Shown here: piece by piece, positions 7,168-8,132 of the stretch
How the letters are laid out: each line of letters starts with the position of its first letter
Position numbering within the stretch: position 1 is the stretch's first letter
Assembly: GCA_947625075.1 (NCBI GenBank)
Contig: CANQMY010000041.1
Span: 1 to 8,132 of the forward strand
Source: an uncultured Clostridia bacterium
GTDB taxonomy: Bacteria > Bacillota > Clostridia > TANB77 > CAG-508
Length of the DNA stretch: 8,132 nucleotides
Direction of reading: 5' to 3'
Position numbers and translations under genes: made by a program
Notes under the pieces: model-generated
What the model was told of the DNA's origin: nothing
Database searches by the model: none
What the model saw: only the letters and a program-made list of their open reading frames with translations

Positions 7168-7485
7168 TTATTCTGTAATTTTTATTGATTTGATTTCAAC
7201 CTTTGTATATGGTTGTCTATGTCCTTGTGTTCTTCTATGATTTTTCTTTGCAATATATCTATAAACTATAATCTTATTTCCTTTTCCGTGAGATAATACA
7301 GTTCCTTCTACTTTGCAACCTTTTATATAAGGAGCTCCTACTTTTATATCTTTATCATTAGAATAAAGAAGAATATTATCAAATGTAACTTTTTTTCCTT
7401 CTTCTGCATCTAACTTTTCAAAGAATATTACGTCTCCTTCTTGAACTTTATATTGCTTTCCACAGCTTTCAATTATTGCGTACAC
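7168..7485 (-). CDS. rplU: 50S ribosomal protein L21
   Basis: L21 binds 23S rRNA in the 50S subunit. The 105-residue product is normal length and shows the family pattern: MYAIIESCGKQYKVQEGD at the start, the KVGAPYIKGCKVEGTVLSHGKG middle part (starting near residue 48), and the basic RYIAKKNHRRTQGHRQPYTKV end that contacts rRNA. The start is GTG (7485-7483): AGGAGG (7494-7499) lies eight bases upstream and MYAII fits the family. It is the first gene of an rplU-rpmA operon; the gene usually found between them in Bacillota (prp/ysxB) is absent. Transcription comes from a strong promoter at 7586-7615 and the leader looks like the L21 autoregulatory leader. Confidence 0.98.
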   Translation of the reverse strand: MYAIIESCGKQYKVQEGDVIFFEKLDAEEGKKVTFDNILLYSNDKDIKVGAPYIKGCKVEGTVLSHGKGNKIIVYRYIAKKNHRRTQGHRQPYTKVEIKSIKITE

Positions 7486-7579
7486 AGTTTTAACCTCCTC
7501 TTACCAAGACTCGCTAAGCATAAATGCAAGGTATCTAGTAATAACTAGACTTTAGTTACCCGACTTAGGCGGTTTACAG
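7486..7579 (-). ncRNA. L21-type ribosomal protein leader of the rplU operon
   Basis: The 94-nt 5' leader between the predicted transcription start and rplU contains AACCGCCTAAGTCGGGTAAC, which resembles the conserved part of the L21 leader known upstream of rplU in Bacillota. It is followed by a 6-bp stem TCTAGT/ACTAGA with a 4-nt loop (7534-7549) and a small GCAT/ATGC hairpin (7518-7527), then the Shine-Dalgarno. In such leaders a ribosomal protein of the operon is thought to bind and repress. The assignment rests on recalled motif similarity and position; a covariance search with the Rfam L21_leader model would settle it. Confidence 0.7.
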
Positions 7580-7585
7580 TTATTT

Positions 7586-7615
7586 ATTATACTATAATTT
7601 GTAGTGAATTGTCAA
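7586..7615 (-). promoter_or_regulatory. rplU-rpmA operon promoter, full consensus
   Basis: On the minus strand a perfect TTGACA (7610-7615) and a perfect TATAAT (7586-7591) are separated by 18 bp. Transcription would begin near 7579. The -35 starts only about 22 bp after the ftsH stop codon, and no terminator hairpin fits in that gap, so some ftsH read-through into the ribosomal operon is likely. Confidence 0.85.
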
Positions 7616-7636
7616 CTATTTTTAAATAATTATATT

Positions 7637-8132
7637 TTATTCATCAAAAATTTCCATAAATTCTTGTTCGTTAATTTTTTCTTTTTCTAAAAGTCTTTCG
7701 GCAACTTTATCAAGTTTATCTCTATGAAGTATAAGTAGGTTTTGAGCATTCTGGTATGCATTATCAAGTATCAATCTTACTTCTTTTCCTATTTCATCCT
7801 CTAAATTATTTCCTAATAATTGTATCTGATATGGATCTTTTTCCAAATTCATTGACATAGGACCTACTTTATCACTCATGCCATATACAGTAACCATATC
7901 TCTTGCAATTTTCATTGCAACTTCTAAATCATTACTTGCTCCTGTAGAAATATCATTTAAAGCAATTTTTTCAGCAGCTCTACCACCTAATAATGAAATT
8001 AATTTTTCTTCCATCTCTGTCTTTGAAATATAGAATTTGTCCTCATTTGTTTTATACATTGTATATCCACCGGCAAATCCTCTTGGTATAATTGAAACTT
8101 CTTTTACATTATCTTGAGTTTCTAGATATCTA
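7637..8132 (-). CDS. ftsH: ATP-dependent zinc metalloprotease FtsH, C-terminal part (5' end off right edge)
   Basis: FtsH is a membrane-anchored AAA+ protease that degrades misfolded or regulated proteins. The window holds only the last 165 codons or so, all from the M41 peptidase domain. The frame is open to the right edge; the ATG at 8059 is internal, since the upstream codons give KEVSIIPRGFAGGYTMYK, a hallmark stretch of FtsH. Then come EMEEKLISLLGGRAAEKI and ISTGASNDLEVAMKIARDMV, whose SNDL Asp is the expected third zinc ligand, then YGMSDKVGPMSM. The HEAGH zinc motif and the AAA domain lie outside the window. The protein ends in a short acidic tail (EFMEIFDE), without the long disordered C-terminus of some homologues. 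Unrelated to the downstream rplU operon, which has its own promoter. Confidence 0.97.
   Translation of the reverse strand, partial: RYLETQDNVKEVSIIPRGFAGGYTMYKTNEDKFYISKTEMEEKLISLLGGRAAEKIALNDISTGASNDLEVAMKIARDMVTVYGMSDKVGPMSMNLEKDPYQIQLLGNNLEDEIGKEVRLILDNAYQNAQNLLILHRDKLDKVAERLLEKEKINEQEFMEIFDE

Noticed and set aside
7637..8059. A separate 140-residue gene starting at 8059
   Set aside because: The frame continues upstream to the window edge with typical FtsH sequence (IIPRGFAGGYT), so this is the internal part of ftsH.

Overview
The window looks like a piece of chromosome from an AT-rich, Gram-positive-type bacterium of the Bacillota (a clostridial or Bacilli-related lineage; I cannot place it further). 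The reasons are the low GC content, strong AGGAGG-type ribosome binding sites, near-consensus TTGACA/TATAAT promoters, an L21-type mRNA leader in front of rplU, and the gene content. Tryptophan codons checked in uvrA and uvrB are TGG and no in-frame TGA is needed, so the standard bacterial code fits. No mobile element, CRISPR array, tRNA or rRNA was seen.

From left to right: uvrA (minus strand; its 3' end runs off the left edge); a divergent intergenic region with a consensus uvrA promoter carrying a possible LexA palindrome; an unrecognised 390-residue acidic protein on the plus strand; a bidirectional hairpin terminator; cysE (serine acetyltransferase, minus); uvrB (minus); two terminator hairpins; rpmA and rplU (ribosomal proteins L27 and L21, minus, one operon with an L21 leader and its own promoter); and the 3' end of ftsH (minus; its 5' part runs off the right edge).

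Functionally the window mixes nucleotide excision repair (UvrA damage recognition, UvrB damage verification and loading), the first step of cysteine synthesis (CysE), the 50S ribosomal proteins L21/L27, and membrane proteolysis (FtsH). uvrB and uvrA, adjacent in many Bacillota, are here separated by cysE and the unknown plus-strand gene, and uvrA has its own promoter.

The main oddities are: (1) uvrB has a +1 reading-frame break within its first 12 codons, so the best start (strong Shine-Dalgarno) is out of frame with the Walker A motif and the rest of the protein; (2) L27 lacks the N-terminal extension that Prp cleaves in most Bacillota, and there is no prp gene between rplU and rpmA, while L27 carries an unusual 40-residue Lys/Thr/Val-rich C-terminal tail; (3) the 390-residue protein is of unknown function. 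Apart from that orphan I see no convincing new multi-gene system; most of the window is housekeeping.
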